Part shown: positions 8,182-15,994 of the stretch, one piece after another
Layout: each line of letters begins with the position of its first letter
Position numbering within the stretch: position 1 is the stretch's first letter
Assembly (NCBI GenBank): GCA_963729995.1
Contig: CAVSPF010000003.1
Location: 1,426,001-1,490,000, forward strand
DNA from: VRUE01 sp963729995
GTDB lineage: Bacteria; Actinomycetota; Thermoleophilia; Solirubrobacterales; 70-9
DNA length: 64,000 nt
Direction of reading: 5' to 3'
The notes under the pieces: generated by a model
Database searches by the model: none
The model's input: only the letters and a program-made list of their open reading frames with translations
What the model was told of the DNA's origin: nothing
Position numbers and translations under genes: made by a program

Positions 8182-8981
8182 GGCAGCACCTCGAGGTGCG
8201 AACGCGACAGCTCACTGCGGCCGACGAGCGACAGGTAGGCGTCCTCGAGATTGGCGACGCCGTAGCTGTCCGCCAGCTCGGCGCTCGTCCCCTGCGCCGC
8301 AATCTGGCCGTGGTTGATGAAGGCGATCTTGCCGCAGAGCTGCTCGGCCTCCTCCAGGTAGTGCGTCGTCAGCAGGATCGTCGTCCCCTCCTGGTTGATG
8401 CGCTGGACGTAGTGCCATAGCTCCAGCCGCAGCTCGATGTCGACACCGGCGGTCGGCTCGTCGAGGATCAGCAGGCGCGGCCGGTGCATCAGCGCCCGCG
8501 CCAGGATCAGCCGCCGCTTCATCCCGCCGGAGAGGGTCCGCGTCCGTTCGTCTCGCTTGCCGGTGAGCGAGAACGTCTCCAGCAGCTCCGCGGTGCGCTC
8601 GCGGCGTTCGCGCTTCGGCATGCCGAAGTAGCCGGCGTGGTAGTCGAGCGTCTCCTCGACCGTCAAAAACCAGTCGATGTTCAGCTCTTGTGGGGCCAGG
8701 CCAACCGCCTGGCGCGCCTCCGAGTAGTCGCCGATCGCGTCGTGGCCGAAGACGCGAATCACGCCCGATGTCGGCTGGGCAAGGCCTGTCGTGCAGTGGA
8801 TCAGCGTCGACTTGCCGGCGCCGTTCGGGCCCAGCAGGCCGAAGAACTCCCCCGGCCGAATCTCCAGGGAGACGTCACGCAGCGCCTCGACGCCGGTCTC
8901 ATAGCGCTTGACGAGGTTCTCGATCTGCAGGGCATTGGGGCGTGCGCGGCCTGATCCGTCGCGCCCGAAGCGGTCGCTCAT
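8178..8981 (-). CDS. ABC exporter ATP-binding subunit (YadG/DrrA-like)
   Basis: A 267-residue ABC ATPase. The Walker A (GPNGAGKST), Q-loop (VGLAPQE), signature (LSGGMKRR), Walker B (LLILDEP) and switch His (LLTTHYLEEAE) are all intact. The C-terminal region is short, as in YadG/DrrA-type subunits. It pairs with the overlapping downstream permease. A disordered charged stretch of about 16 residues (MSDRFGRDGSGRARPN) precedes the domain, so the true start could be slightly downstream. Confidence 0.93.
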   Translation of the reverse strand: MSDRFGRDGSGRARPNALQIENLVKRYETGVEALRDVSLEIRPGEFFGLLGPNGAGKSTLIHCTTGLAQPTSGVIRVFGHDAIGDYSEARQAVGLAPQELNIDWFLTVEETLDYHAGYFGMPKRERRERTAELLETFSLTGKRDERTRTLSGGMKRRLILARALMHRPRLLILDEPTAGVDIELRLELWHYVQRINQEGTTILLTTHYLEEAEQLCGKIAFINHGQIAAQGTSAELADSYGVANLEDAYLSLVGRSELSRSHLEVLP

Positions 8982-9029
8982 GACGTCAAATCTAGCCAGC
9001 CGCTTTGGTCGCCCCCGCCGACCGGCCGC

Positions 9030-10406
9030 TCAGGCGATCGACGGCGCCGCGGGCAGCCGCTCCAGCGCGGACTGCATCTCGGCCTCGGAGAACTCCAGGT
9101 CCTGGAGCTCGCCGGCGTGGTAGGCGGCGTAGGCGGACATGTCGAAGTGGCCGTGGCCGGAGAGGCCGAGCAGGATCACCCGCTCCTCCCCCGCCCGCTT
9201 GACCGCTTCGGCCTCGTCGATCACCGCCTTGATCGCGTGCGCGGGCTCGGGCCCGGGGATGATCCCCTCGCAGGAGGCGAAGCGCACCGCCGCCTCGAAG
9301 GCCGCCGTCTGGGGGACCGCGACCGCCTCGACGATCCCCTCCTTGACCAGGGCGCAGAGGCTGGGGGCGTCGCCGTGGTAGCGCAGGCCGCCGGCGTGCA
9401 CCGGCGGCGGCACGAAGTCGTGGCCCAGCGTGTACATCGGCATCAGCGGCGTCATCCCCACCGTGTCGCCGAAGTCGTAGGCGTAGGTGCCGCGGGTCAG
9501 CGTCGGGCAGGCGGCCGGCTCGGCGCCGACGAAGCGGGTCCGCTTGCCGTCGCGGATGTTGGCCCGTACGAACGGGTAGACAAGGCCGGCGAAGTTGGAG
9601 CCGCCGCCGACGCAGCCGACCACCACGTCGGGGTACTCGCCGGCCATCTCCATCGCGGCGATCGACTCCTGGCCGATCACCGTCTGGTGCAGGCAGACGT
9701 GGTTGAGGACCGAGCCCAGCGAGTAGTTGGTGTCCTCGGCGCCAGCGGCAACCTCCACCGCCTCGGAGATCGCGATGCCGAGGCTGCCGGTCGGGTGCGA
9801 GGCCTGCGAGCGCCCCGCCTCGGTCAGGTCGGAGGGGCTGCGGTGGACGGTCGCGCCCCAGGTCTCGATCATCGCCCGCCGGTAGGGCTTCTGGTCGTAG
9901 GAGACGCCGACCATGAAGACCTCGCACTCCAACCCGAACAGCCGGCAGGCGAGCGAGAGCGCCGAGCCCCACTGGCCCGCCCCGGTCTCGGTGGCCAGCT
10001 TTCGGATCCCCGCCTGCTTGTTGTAGTAGGCCTGGGCGACAGCGGTGTTCGGCTTGTGCGAGCCGGCCGGAGAAACCCCCTCGTACTTGTAGTAGATGTG
10101 CGCCGGCGTGTCGAGCTCGCGCTCCAGGCGGTGGGCGCGGTAGAGCGGCGTCGGGCGCCAGAGCTTGTAGATCTCGCGCACCTCCTCGGGGATCTCGATC
10201 TCCGGCTCGGTGGACACCTCCTGTTCGATCAACCCCATGGGGAAGATCGGAGCCAGGTCCTGCGGCCCCGCCGGCTCCCCGGTGCCCGGGTTGAGCGGCG
10301 GCAGCGGCTCACCGGGCAGATCCGGCAGCAGGTTGAGCCAGCTGCTCGGGATCTGGTCCTCGTCGAGGAGGTACTTCGTCCTCACGGCGCGATTGTATGC
10401 AGGCAT
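9030..10406 (-). CDS. trpB2: Tryptophan synthase beta chain, TrpB2 type
   Basis: A 458-residue PLP enzyme of the TrpB2 branch, which is longer than TrpB1 and needs no alpha-contact region. The PLP lysine lies in AGSHKPNTA, the substrate loop reads ETGAGQWGSA, and the phosphate-binding GGGSN is present. It condenses indole with serine. No trpA or trpB1 neighbour is present, so indole salvage is an equally good role. The frame extends far upstream (to 11813), but only antisense to the E1 genes. The ATG at 10406 or a GTG at 10385 is the likely start; a TACAAT 6 bp before that GTG could be the -10 box of a leaderless transcript. Confidence 0.93.
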   Translation of the reverse strand: MPAYNRAVRTKYLLDEDQIPSSWLNLLPDLPGEPLPPLNPGTGEPAGPQDLAPIFPMGLIEQEVSTEPEIEIPEEVREIYKLWRPTPLYRAHRLERELDTPAHIYYKYEGVSPAGSHKPNTAVAQAYYNKQAGIRKLATETGAGQWGSALSLACRLFGLECEVFMVGVSYDQKPYRRAMIETWGATVHRSPSDLTEAGRSQASHPTGSLGIAISEAVEVAAGAEDTNYSLGSVLNHVCLHQTVIGQESIAAMEMAGEYPDVVVGCVGGGSNFAGLVYPFVRANIRDGKRTRFVGAEPAACPTLTRGTYAYDFGDTVGMTPLMPMYTLGHDFVPPPVHAGGLRYHGDAPSLCALVKEGIVEAVAVPQTAAFEAAVRFASCEGIIPGPEPAHAIKAVIDEAEAVKRAGEERVILLGLSGHGHFDMSAYAAYHAGELQDLEFSEAEMQSALERLPAAPSIA

Positions 10407-10481
10407 CGGCGCGGGTGACGCCCGCGGCTCGCGCGGGCCTGGCACGGATGCGCGCTCGCCGAGTCGCGACACGCTTGCGGC

Positions 10482-11552
10482 ATGCCGCAGCGTCCGGGGT
10501 TCCCACCCTTCGCGCGTCGTGCCCGCGCCGACACCGCCGCGCTGTTCGCGACGATGACCGAGGTTCGGGCCTTCGAGCTGGCCAGTGCGCGCCTCTGGGA
10601 GCTGGGGATGATCTCCGGGGAGATGCACCTCGGCGTTGGCGAGGAGGCGATCGTCGCCGGCGTGATGGCGCACGTTCGTGACGGGGACGCCGTCGCGTTC
10701 GACCACCGCGCCGGCCCGCCCGCGGTCGCCCGTGGCGTGGACCTCGAGCTGCTGGTGCTGGAGATGTTGGGTGACGAGCGGGGGCTGTGCCGGGGACATG
10801 GAGGCCACATGCACTTCCTGGCGCCGGAGCAGCTGGCCGCGGGAACCGGGATCGTCGGCGCCACCGCTCCCCTGGCCTGCGGCTTCGCTCTCGCCGCCGA
10901 GCGGCTGCGTCCCGATTCCGTCGCCGTCGCCTTCTTCGGCGACGGCGCCGCCAACCAGGGTGCGCTGCTCGAGGCCCTGAACCTGGCGGCGGCCTGGAAG
11001 CTGCCCGCGGTGTTCGTCTGCAAGGACAACGGTTGGGCGATCACGACGCGGGCCGCGACGGTGACAGGAGGCGACCTGCTCCAGCGGGCGCGTGGCCTCG
11101 GCCTGCGGGCACGGCACACCAACGGAATCAAGGCCGAGGCAGTTTGGGCAGAGGCCGGCGAGGCGATCGCTCGCGCCAGGGACGGGAGGGGGCCCACGTT
11201 CCTTCATGCACGCTGCCCCCGACCCGAGGGCCACTTCCTCGGCGACCCCCTCATCCGCCTGATCCGCCAGCCGCGGCGCGAGGCTCGCGCGATGGCGCCG
11301 GACGTCGTCGCCGGGCTGACCGCCCGGCCCGGGGCCCCCTTGCGCCTGCGCGCCCGAGCCCTGGGGCGGACCTCGCACACGGTCACGCAGCTTGGCATTG
11401 GACAGCTGCGGCCGGGGCGGGACCCCGTCGCACGCATGCGCCGGCGCCTTCCCGAGCGGGTCGCGGCGTCGGTCGAGCGCGATGCGCGCGCCCGGGTTGA
11501 GCTGGCGGTGCAGCAGGCGCTGGAGATCACCGGGAACGGCCACCGTGGCTGA
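10482..11552 (+). CDS. Thiamine-dependent E1 component, alpha subunit (pyruvate / acetoin dehydrogenase type)
   Basis: A 356-residue E1 alpha subunit. The thiamine diphosphate motif begins at FFGDGAANQGALLE and ends at CKDNGWAITT. GHGGHMHFL is the region that in acetoin and pyruvate E1 alpha reads GGSMH. It decarboxylates a 2-oxo acid or acetoin together with the beta subunit whose start overlaps this stop. No E2 or E3 gene lies nearby. The C-terminal 90 residues are unusually Arg- and Ala-rich (REARAMAPDVVAGLTARPG) compared with the family. Confidence 0.88.
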   Translation: MPQRPGFPPFARRARADTAALFATMTEVRAFELASARLWELGMISGEMHLGVGEEAIVAGVMAHVRDGDAVAFDHRAGPPAVARGVDLELLVLEMLGDERGLCRGHGGHMHFLAPEQLAAGTGIVGATAPLACGFALAAERLRPDSVAVAFFGDGAANQGALLEALNLAAAWKLPAVFVCKDNGWAITTRAATVTGGDLLQRARGLGLRARHTNGIKAEAVWAEAGEAIARARDGRGPTFLHARCPRPEGHFLGDPLIRLIRQPRREARAMAPDVVAGLTARPGAPLRLRARALGRTSHTVTQLGIGQLRPGRDPVARMRRRLPERVAASVERDARARVELAVQQALEITGNGHRG

Positions 11553-12606
11553 GCGCGGCTTCGCTGAGGCGATCGACCAAGCCGTCGAGCAGGCGATGGC
11601 CGGCGACGAGCGGATCGTCGTCTTCGGAGAGGACGTCGAGGCCCTGCGCCAGCGCATCTTCCTGCGCTTCGGGCCGAAGCGCGTGCGCAACACCCCGATC
11701 AGCGAGGGCGCCTTCCTGGGCGCCGGCGTGGGCGCCGCGATGGCGGGGTTGAGGCCCGTCGTCGAGATCATGCTCGTCGACTTCATCGCCGTCGCCCTCG
11801 ACCCCCTCCTCAACCACGCGGCGAAGCTGGACGGCTTCTCGGGCGGCAGGTGGCAGGCGCCGCTGGTGGTCCGAGCCGCCTGCGGGGGCGGCTACGGCGA
11901 CGGCGGCCAGCACGAGCAGTGCCTCTGGGGAATGCTCGGCGGGATCCCGGGGCTGGCGGTCGTCGTCCCCTCCAACCCAGCCGATGCGGCCGGCCTGATG
12001 CTCGCGGCGCTGGAGCACGCCGGGCCGGTCGTCTTCCTCGAGCACAAGCTGCTGTCGGAGACCTGGCTGGAATACCTCGGCCGCGGGGGGCGCGACACCG
12101 TGTCCTTCGACGTACCGCCGCTGGGGGCTCGGGGGCCGGTGCCCGAGCCGCCTGCGCCCGTTCCGCTTGGCCGGGCCCACCAGGCCCGCTCGGGAACCGA
12201 TCTCACCATCGTCACCCTGGGCGTGGGAGTCCATCGTTCGCTCGATGCCGCCGGCGAGCTCGCCCGCAGCGGGGTCGAGACCACGGTGATCGATCTGCGC
12301 TCGGTGGCGCCGCTGGATCGCGACGCCGTCCTCGCCGCCGCCCGCGCCACAGGACACGTGCTGGTGGTCGACGAGGACTACGTCCGCGGCGGGCTCTCCG
12401 GTGAGATCGCCGCGCTGATTGCCGAGGCAGGCATCGGGGCCGCGTTCGCGCGCGTCGCCACCGAGGGGACCATCCCCTACGCACGCCCGCTCGAGGACCG
12501 TGCCCTGCCCAGCACCGAGCGAATCGTCATCGCCGCCAGAGCGCTTCTTGGCAACGACGTCGCAGGCTCTCCGGAACCTGTGGCCACTCGTCGTCGATCA
12601 CCCTGA
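11545..12606 (+). CDS. Thiamine-dependent E1 component, beta subunit
   Basis: A 353-residue E1 beta chain starting at GTG 11545, which overlaps the alpha stop by 8 bp. The pyrimidine-domain Glu lies in RNTPISEGAFLG. The C-terminal transketolase-like domain reads LTIVTLGVGVHRSLDAA and VVDEDYVRGGLSGEIAAL. Together with the alpha subunit it would form an alpha2beta2 E1. It is more divergent than typical PdhB, so substrate (pyruvate, branched oxo acid, acetoin) is unresolved. Its 3' end overlaps the convergent flavin-binding gene by 9 bp. Confidence 0.88.
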   Translation: MAERGFAEAIDQAVEQAMAGDERIVVFGEDVEALRQRIFLRFGPKRVRNTPISEGAFLGAGVGAAMAGLRPVVEIMLVDFIAVALDPLLNHAAKLDGFSGGRWQAPLVVRAACGGGYGDGGQHEQCLWGMLGGIPGLAVVVPSNPADAAGLMLAALEHAGPVVFLEHKLLSETWLEYLGRGGRDTVSFDVPPLGARGPVPEPPAPVPLGRAHQARSGTDLTIVTLGVGVHRSLDAAGELARSGVETTVIDLRSVAPLDRDAVLAAARATGHVLVVDEDYVRGGLSGEIAALIAEAGIGAAFARVATEGTIPYARPLEDRALPSTERIVIAARALLGNDVAGSPEPVATRRRSP

Positions 12607-13269
12607 AGAAAGCCGAGTCGCGCACAGCGCCTGCACCAGGTCGCTGACGTAAGCGGGGCACTCGATGCCCGGCACAAGGCGCTCGTCCGGCTTGGGCTCG
12701 CCGGCGACGAGCCGCAGGTCCACCACCCCAGCCCAAGTCGGCAGCTCGTGGTCGTCCTCGTCATCCACCGGCGGCCCGGTCCTGATCTTCGCCGAGGCCT
12801 CGTCCAGGGGGATCCGGAGGACCGAGGTGACGCGCAGCTCCTTCTCGCTCGGTGGCCGCACATCAGCCCAGCGACCCGGCACGAGCTTCTCGATGAGCGC
12901 TTCGAGCGCCCCCAGCTTCTCTTCGGCGTCCTCGACCACGCTGGTTCGGCCGAAGACCATGGCCGAGCGGTAGTTCGCGGAATGGTGCATGGCGGCTCGG
13001 GCGAGGACCAGGCCATCGATCAGGGTCGCGGTTAGGCAGGCCCCTGACGCGGCGGCCCTGCGCAGCGTGCGGCTTGCGGCCGAGCCATGGACGTAGAGGC
13101 TGGAGCCCAGCCGAACGTGAAGCGTCGGGGTCACCACCGGGAACCCAGCCTCCTCGACCACGCCGAGGTGGGAGACGAGCGCCTCGTCGAGGATCGCCTC
13201 GATCACCTCGCGGTCGTGGGAGCCGCGAACCGGCTTCCTGCGCAGTCTGGTTCTCTCTGTCTCTGGCAT
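12598..13269 (-). CDS. Pyridoxamine 5'-phosphate oxidase-like flavin-binding protein
   Basis: A 223-residue split-barrel protein of the NimA / COG3467 type: FPVVTPTLHVRLGSSLYVHGSA, then TLIDGLVLARAAMHHSANYRS, then EALIEKLVPGRW. Members bind FMN or related cofactors and reduce small substrates; some are nitroimidazole reductases. It is divergently placed from a MocR-type regulator with only 22 bp between them, the usual layout when the regulator controls its neighbour. The start is close to the shared operator, so its leader must be very short. Confidence 0.82.
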   Translation of the reverse strand: MPETERTRLRRKPVRGSHDREVIEAILDEALVSHLGVVEEAGFPVVTPTLHVRLGSSLYVHGSAASRTLRRAAASGACLTATLIDGLVLARAAMHHSANYRSAMVFGRTSVVEDAEEKLGALEALIEKLVPGRWADVRPPSEKELRVTSVLRIPLDEASAKIRTGPPVDDEDDHELPTWAGVVDLRLVAGEPKPDERLVPGIECPAYVSDLVQALCATRLSSG

Positions 13270-13271
13270 CT

Positions 13272-13309
13272 GTTACAGTACAAATATCTCTATTGCGCCG
13301 TTACAATAT
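13272..13309. promoter_or_regulatory. Direct repeat GTTACA(G/A)TA, candidate MocR operator
   Basis: GTTACAGTA (13272-13280) and GTTACAATA (13300-13308) form a direct repeat with a 28 bp step. They span the intergenic region between the flavin-binding gene and the MocR regulator and run into the regulator's 5' end. MocR proteins commonly bind direct repeats in such divergent intergenic regions. The region is AT-rich against its surroundings. Confidence 0.5.
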
Positions 13310-14617
13310 CGAATATCCGGGCGCAGCGCGGCGGAGATCGCCGCGAGCATCGAGCGGGGCATCGAGGGCGGCACCCTCGAGCCCGGCGATCCGCTGCCGG
13401 CGGTCCGTCGCCTCGCGGCCGAGCTGGACGTCAGCCCCACGACGGTCGCGGCGGCGCTCGCTGACCTCCGCACGCGCGGCCTTGTCGTAACCCGGGCCCG
13501 CAGCCGCACCTACGTCAGCTGGCGACCGCCGATCGCGGGCACGTGGCTTGGGCCGGTGGTCCCGCCTGGGGCGCGTGACCTGGCAAGCGGCAACCCCGAT
13601 CCGGCCCTGCTACCGGATCTCAAGCCGTTCCTGCGGCGGATGGAGCCTCCCCACCAGCTCTATGGCGGCGATCCGGTCCTTCCCGAGTTGCGCGAGCTGG
13701 CGCAGGCCGAGCTCGCCGAGGCCGGCATCCTTGCCGGGGAGATCGCCGTCGTCAGCGGTGCCCTCGACGGCATCGAGCGCGCCCTGCAGGCACAGCTTCG
13801 GCCCGGCGACGTCGTCGCTGTGGAAGACCCGGGCTTTGCCGGCATTTTCGATCTGCTGCGGGCGCTTGGCCTGGCGCTGCGGCCGGTGCCGATCGACGCG
13901 AAGGGGATGATTCCGGCCGCGCTCGCCGAGGCGCTTGGCGAAGGCGCAAGCGCGGTGGTGGTCAACCCACGCGGGCAGAACCCGACCGGGGCCTCACTTG
14001 ACGAGGCGCGAGCGAGGGAGCTGCGGAAGGTCGTCGACCGCGAGCCCGACGTCATGGTCCTCGAGGACGACCACCTCGGGCCGATCGCCGGCTCACCGCG
14101 ATTGACGCTGACGGGCGGCCGGCGCCGCTGGGCGGCGGCGCGCTCGGTGGCCAAGTCGCTGGGCCCCGACCTGCGCCTCGCGACCCTCGCCGGCGATTCC
14201 CAGACGATCAGCCGCGTGCGCGGCCGCCAGGCGGTGGGCCCCCACTGGGTCAGCCATCTGCTCCAGCGCCTTGTCGCGATCATGTGGTCGGACCCGAAGG
14301 TGGACGCGATGCTGCGGCGCGCCGCAGACGTCTACAGCAAGCGACGTGAGCGGTTCGTCCAGGCCCTGGTCACACGAGGGATCGAGGTGCAGGCGTCCGC
14401 GGGCATTTCGGTTTGGATTCCCGTACCCGAGGAAACGCATGTCGTGCAGTCGCTGCAGGAGCAGGGCTGGGCCGTCTTGCCGGGAGCCCCCTACCGGCTG
14501 CAGAGCGAGCGGGCGATCCGCGTCACGATCAGCACCCTGCTGGCCCGCGAGGCGGACGAGCTCGCCGCCGCGATCGAGGACGCTCTGCGACCGGCGAGCG
14601 GCACCCGGACTGCGTGA
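13292..14617 (+). CDS. MocR/GntR-family regulator with aminotransferase domain, no canonical start codon
   Basis: A winged-helix domain (IAASIERGIEGGTLEPGD, then LAAELDVSPTTVAAALADL) is followed by a fold-type I aminotransferase domain with PRGQNPTGASL and the PLP lysine in SVAKSLGP. MocR proteins use PLP as a sensing ligand. The whole regulator fits the family (441 residues), but no in-frame ATG, GTG or TTG precedes the HTH. The first such codon is the GTG at 13556, after the HTH. ATT at 13292 gives the expected N-terminus (IAPLQYRISGRSAAEI) and is the proposed start. It is divergent from the flavin-binding gene. The 3' end overlaps the convergent toxin-like gene by 89 bp. Confidence 0.8.
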   Translation: MAPLQYRISGRSAAEIAASIERGIEGGTLEPGDPLPAVRRLAAELDVSPTTVAAALADLRTRGLVVTRARSRTYVSWRPPIAGTWLGPVVPPGARDLASGNPDPALLPDLKPFLRRMEPPHQLYGGDPVLPELRELAQAELAEAGILAGEIAVVSGALDGIERALQAQLRPGDVVAVEDPGFAGIFDLLRALGLALRPVPIDAKGMIPAALAEALGEGASAVVVNPRGQNPTGASLDEARARELRKVVDREPDVMVLEDDHLGPIAGSPRLTLTGGRRRWAAARSVAKSLGPDLRLATLAGDSQTISRVRGRQAVGPHWVSHLLQRLVAIMWSDPKVDAMLRRAADVYSKRRERFVQALVTRGIEVQASAGISVWIPVPEETHVVQSLQEQGWAVLPGAPYRLQSERAIRVTISTLLAREADELAAAIEDALRPASGTRTA

Positions 14618-14927
14618 GTCGCGCCGAGGTCTGCTCTTCGGATAGTGCTGGACCCGGCTCCGGCTCGCCGCTGCGAATCGCCTCCCAGAGCTCGGCCCGT
14701 GAGATCTCGAGTTGCTCGCGCAGGATCGCGCCGAAGCGACCGTGGCTGACAGCGCCCGACCGATCGTGGGAGATGTGGGTCTGAAGGATTCGCCCGTCGG
14801 GCAGTTCCTTCTCGAAGAAGATGTGGGACTGCCCGCGGCCGCCCCGCTCGCCGGCCGGGATCTGTCTCCAGTCGTCGACTCCGAGGAACCGCTCGACATC
14901 GGCCCAGCTCGGCGATGTCGGCGTCAT
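14529..14927 (-). CDS. HicA-like putative toxin
   Basis: A 132-residue protein. The core (residues 8-90) reads WADVERFLGVDDWRQI, SHIFFEKELPDGRILQTHIS and GRFGAILREQLEISRAELW. This resembles actinobacterial HicA-like small proteins paired with antitoxins, by pattern only. The ATG overlaps the stop of the antitoxin-like gene by 4 bp, as is normal for such pairs. The last 40 residues are Arg- and Pro-rich and are read antisense to the end of the MocR gene, so the original stop was probably lost. Function as a toxin is inferred from layout. Confidence 0.6.
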   Translation of the reverse strand: MTPTSPSWADVERFLGVDDWRQIPAGERGGRGQSHIFFEKELPDGRILQTHISHDRSGAVSHGRFGAILREQLEISRAELWEAIRSGEPEPGPALSEEQTSARLTQSGCRSPVAERPRSRRRARPPRGPAGC

Positions 14928-15397
14928 CCAGTTTGCGCAGCGCGAACCTCTTCGGCGGGCGGCGCCGGGGAGAAGAGCGAGCGGCGCTCGTCGGGGGAAG
15001 TGAGCGCGAGCTTCAGCAGCCAACCGAGCTGGCCGCGGCGGTCCGTCTGCATGTAGTAGTCGAGGCGGTCGAGGAAGTCCTGCGCCTGCTGTTCGGCAAG
15101 TTCGACCAGCTCGCTTAGCGCATCCTCATAGCTCGGCCCTCCTGCGATCAGGTTCAGCTCCGGCAGGCGAACTGCGAATTCGCCCTCAGAAACGCTGACC
15201 CGCGGATGGAACTCGAAGCCCTCCAGCAGCATTCCTAGATCGTCCACGGACACCAGCACCGCCCGCTCCTTGCCGCGATGGCGATCGATCACCTGCAAGC
15301 GGTGACCATGAACCGCTTGGTCCATCAGATCCGACAGCTTCGCCTTCGCCTGCGCGAAGGCTTCTTGGGGCAATAGGGATGTCGCGGTACCAGCCAT
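14924..15397 (-). CDS. Antitoxin-like protein with Phd/YefM-like N-terminus and HicB-like C-terminus
   Basis: A 157-residue protein. Residues 8-55 (LPQEAFAQAKAKLSDLMDQA, ERAVLVSVDDLGMLL) look like a Phd/YefM DNA-binding antitoxin. Residues 60-110 (FAVRLPELNLIAGGPSYEDA) look like a HicB partial RNase-H fold. The ATG at 15397 lies just after a promoter-like pair. An alternative ATG at 15457 overlaps the stop of the upstream gene by 4 bp and would add LTRLTKLTTLAT encoded by the 9 bp repeats. It is coupled to the toxin-like gene. Confidence 0.65.
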   Translation of the reverse strand: MAGTATSLLPQEAFAQAKAKLSDLMDQAVHGHRLQVIDRHRGKERAVLVSVDDLGMLLEGFEFHPRVSVSEGEFAVRLPELNLIAGGPSYEDALSELVELAEQQAQDFLDRLDYYMQTDRRGQLGWLLKLALTSPDERRSLFSPAPPAEEVRAAQTG

Positions 15398-15407
15398 CTG
15401 AAGTCGA

Positions 15408-15446
15408 ACTGTAGCCAAAGTAGTCAATTTGGTCAATCTAGTCAAA
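15408..15446 (-). promoter_or_regulatory. Promoter with four 9 bp tandem repeats ahead of the antitoxin-like gene
   Basis: On the minus strand TTGACC (15436-15431) and TACAGT (15413-15408) are separated by exactly 17 bp, close to a sigma-70 consensus. Overlapping them are four 9 bp units (15411-15446): GTAGCCAAA, GTAGTCAAT, TTGGTCAAT and CTAGTCAAA in plus orientation. The start codon is 11 bp past the -10, giving a very short leader. The repeats are likely autoregulatory binding sites. Confidence 0.55.
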
Positions 15447-15453
15447 ACAGAGA

Positions 15454-15876
15454 TCATCGCTCCGACCCCGCCAGCTTGGCGGCGGCCCGGAGATCGTTGA
15501 GCACCCTGTCCCTGACCGCGGCGATCAGCGCGCTCGCTGCCCAGCAGTCTGGCTCGCCGGCTGCGTCGATTGCCGGCCGACAGGTTCCGACGACCATCTC
15601 GATCAGCACGGCAGCACTGTCCTCGCCGGGGAAGACATTCTCGGGCAGGTCTTCGAGCAGCGTGCCCATAACCTCGCTCAGGGTGAACGCCGTGCGCAGC
15701 AACTCTTCGATCAGTACCTGGCCAGCATCGGCTTTGCCCGCTCGGTCGGCCCGGTGGCTCATGGCCTGATAAGGCCCTGACAGCGGCAAGTTCACCCCCT
15801 CCTCCGGCAGCCCGAGCCGAATGACGCGAGCGGCTCGGACATCGCTGACTTGAGGGACGGAGACCGCTGAGCGCAA
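15454..15876 (-). CDS. Unrecognised helical protein, first gene of the toxin-antitoxin-like cassette
   Basis: A 140-residue protein I do not recognise. It is acidic and mainly helical (QVLIEELLRTAFTLSEVMGT, CWAASALIAAVRDRVLNDLR), without membrane segments. Its stop overlaps the alternative start of the antitoxin-like gene by 4 bp (ATGA), which supports it being translated. An internal ATG at 15762 would shorten it to 102 residues. Its place upstream of the pair suggests a third cassette member, but this is inference. Confidence 0.5.
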   Translation of the reverse strand: MRSAVSVPQVSDVRAARVIRLGLPEEGVNLPLSGPYQAMSHRADRAGKADAGQVLIEELLRTAFTLSEVMGTLLEDLPENVFPGEDSAAVLIEMVVGTCRPAIDAAGEPDCWAASALIAAVRDRVLNDLRAAAKLAGSER

Positions 15877-15994
15877 GCCAAGGCGGACTCATGCATGAAC
15901 AAAGGGTAAGCGTTCAGTCACCCCCGCCCGCGTAGCCCAGGCAAAACGGTTGACATAAGGCAGGCTCCACGCCGAAGTTGGCGAACCTGGCGGC

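Noticed and set aside
10407..11813. Upstream extension of the TrpB2 frame to 927 codons
   Set aside because: The extension is antisense to the E1 alpha and beta genes and has no similarity to TrpB. The true start is at 10406 or 10385.
15411..15446. CRISPR-like tandem repeats
   Set aside because: The units are 9 bp with no spacers, and no cas gene is near. They fit promoter iterons.
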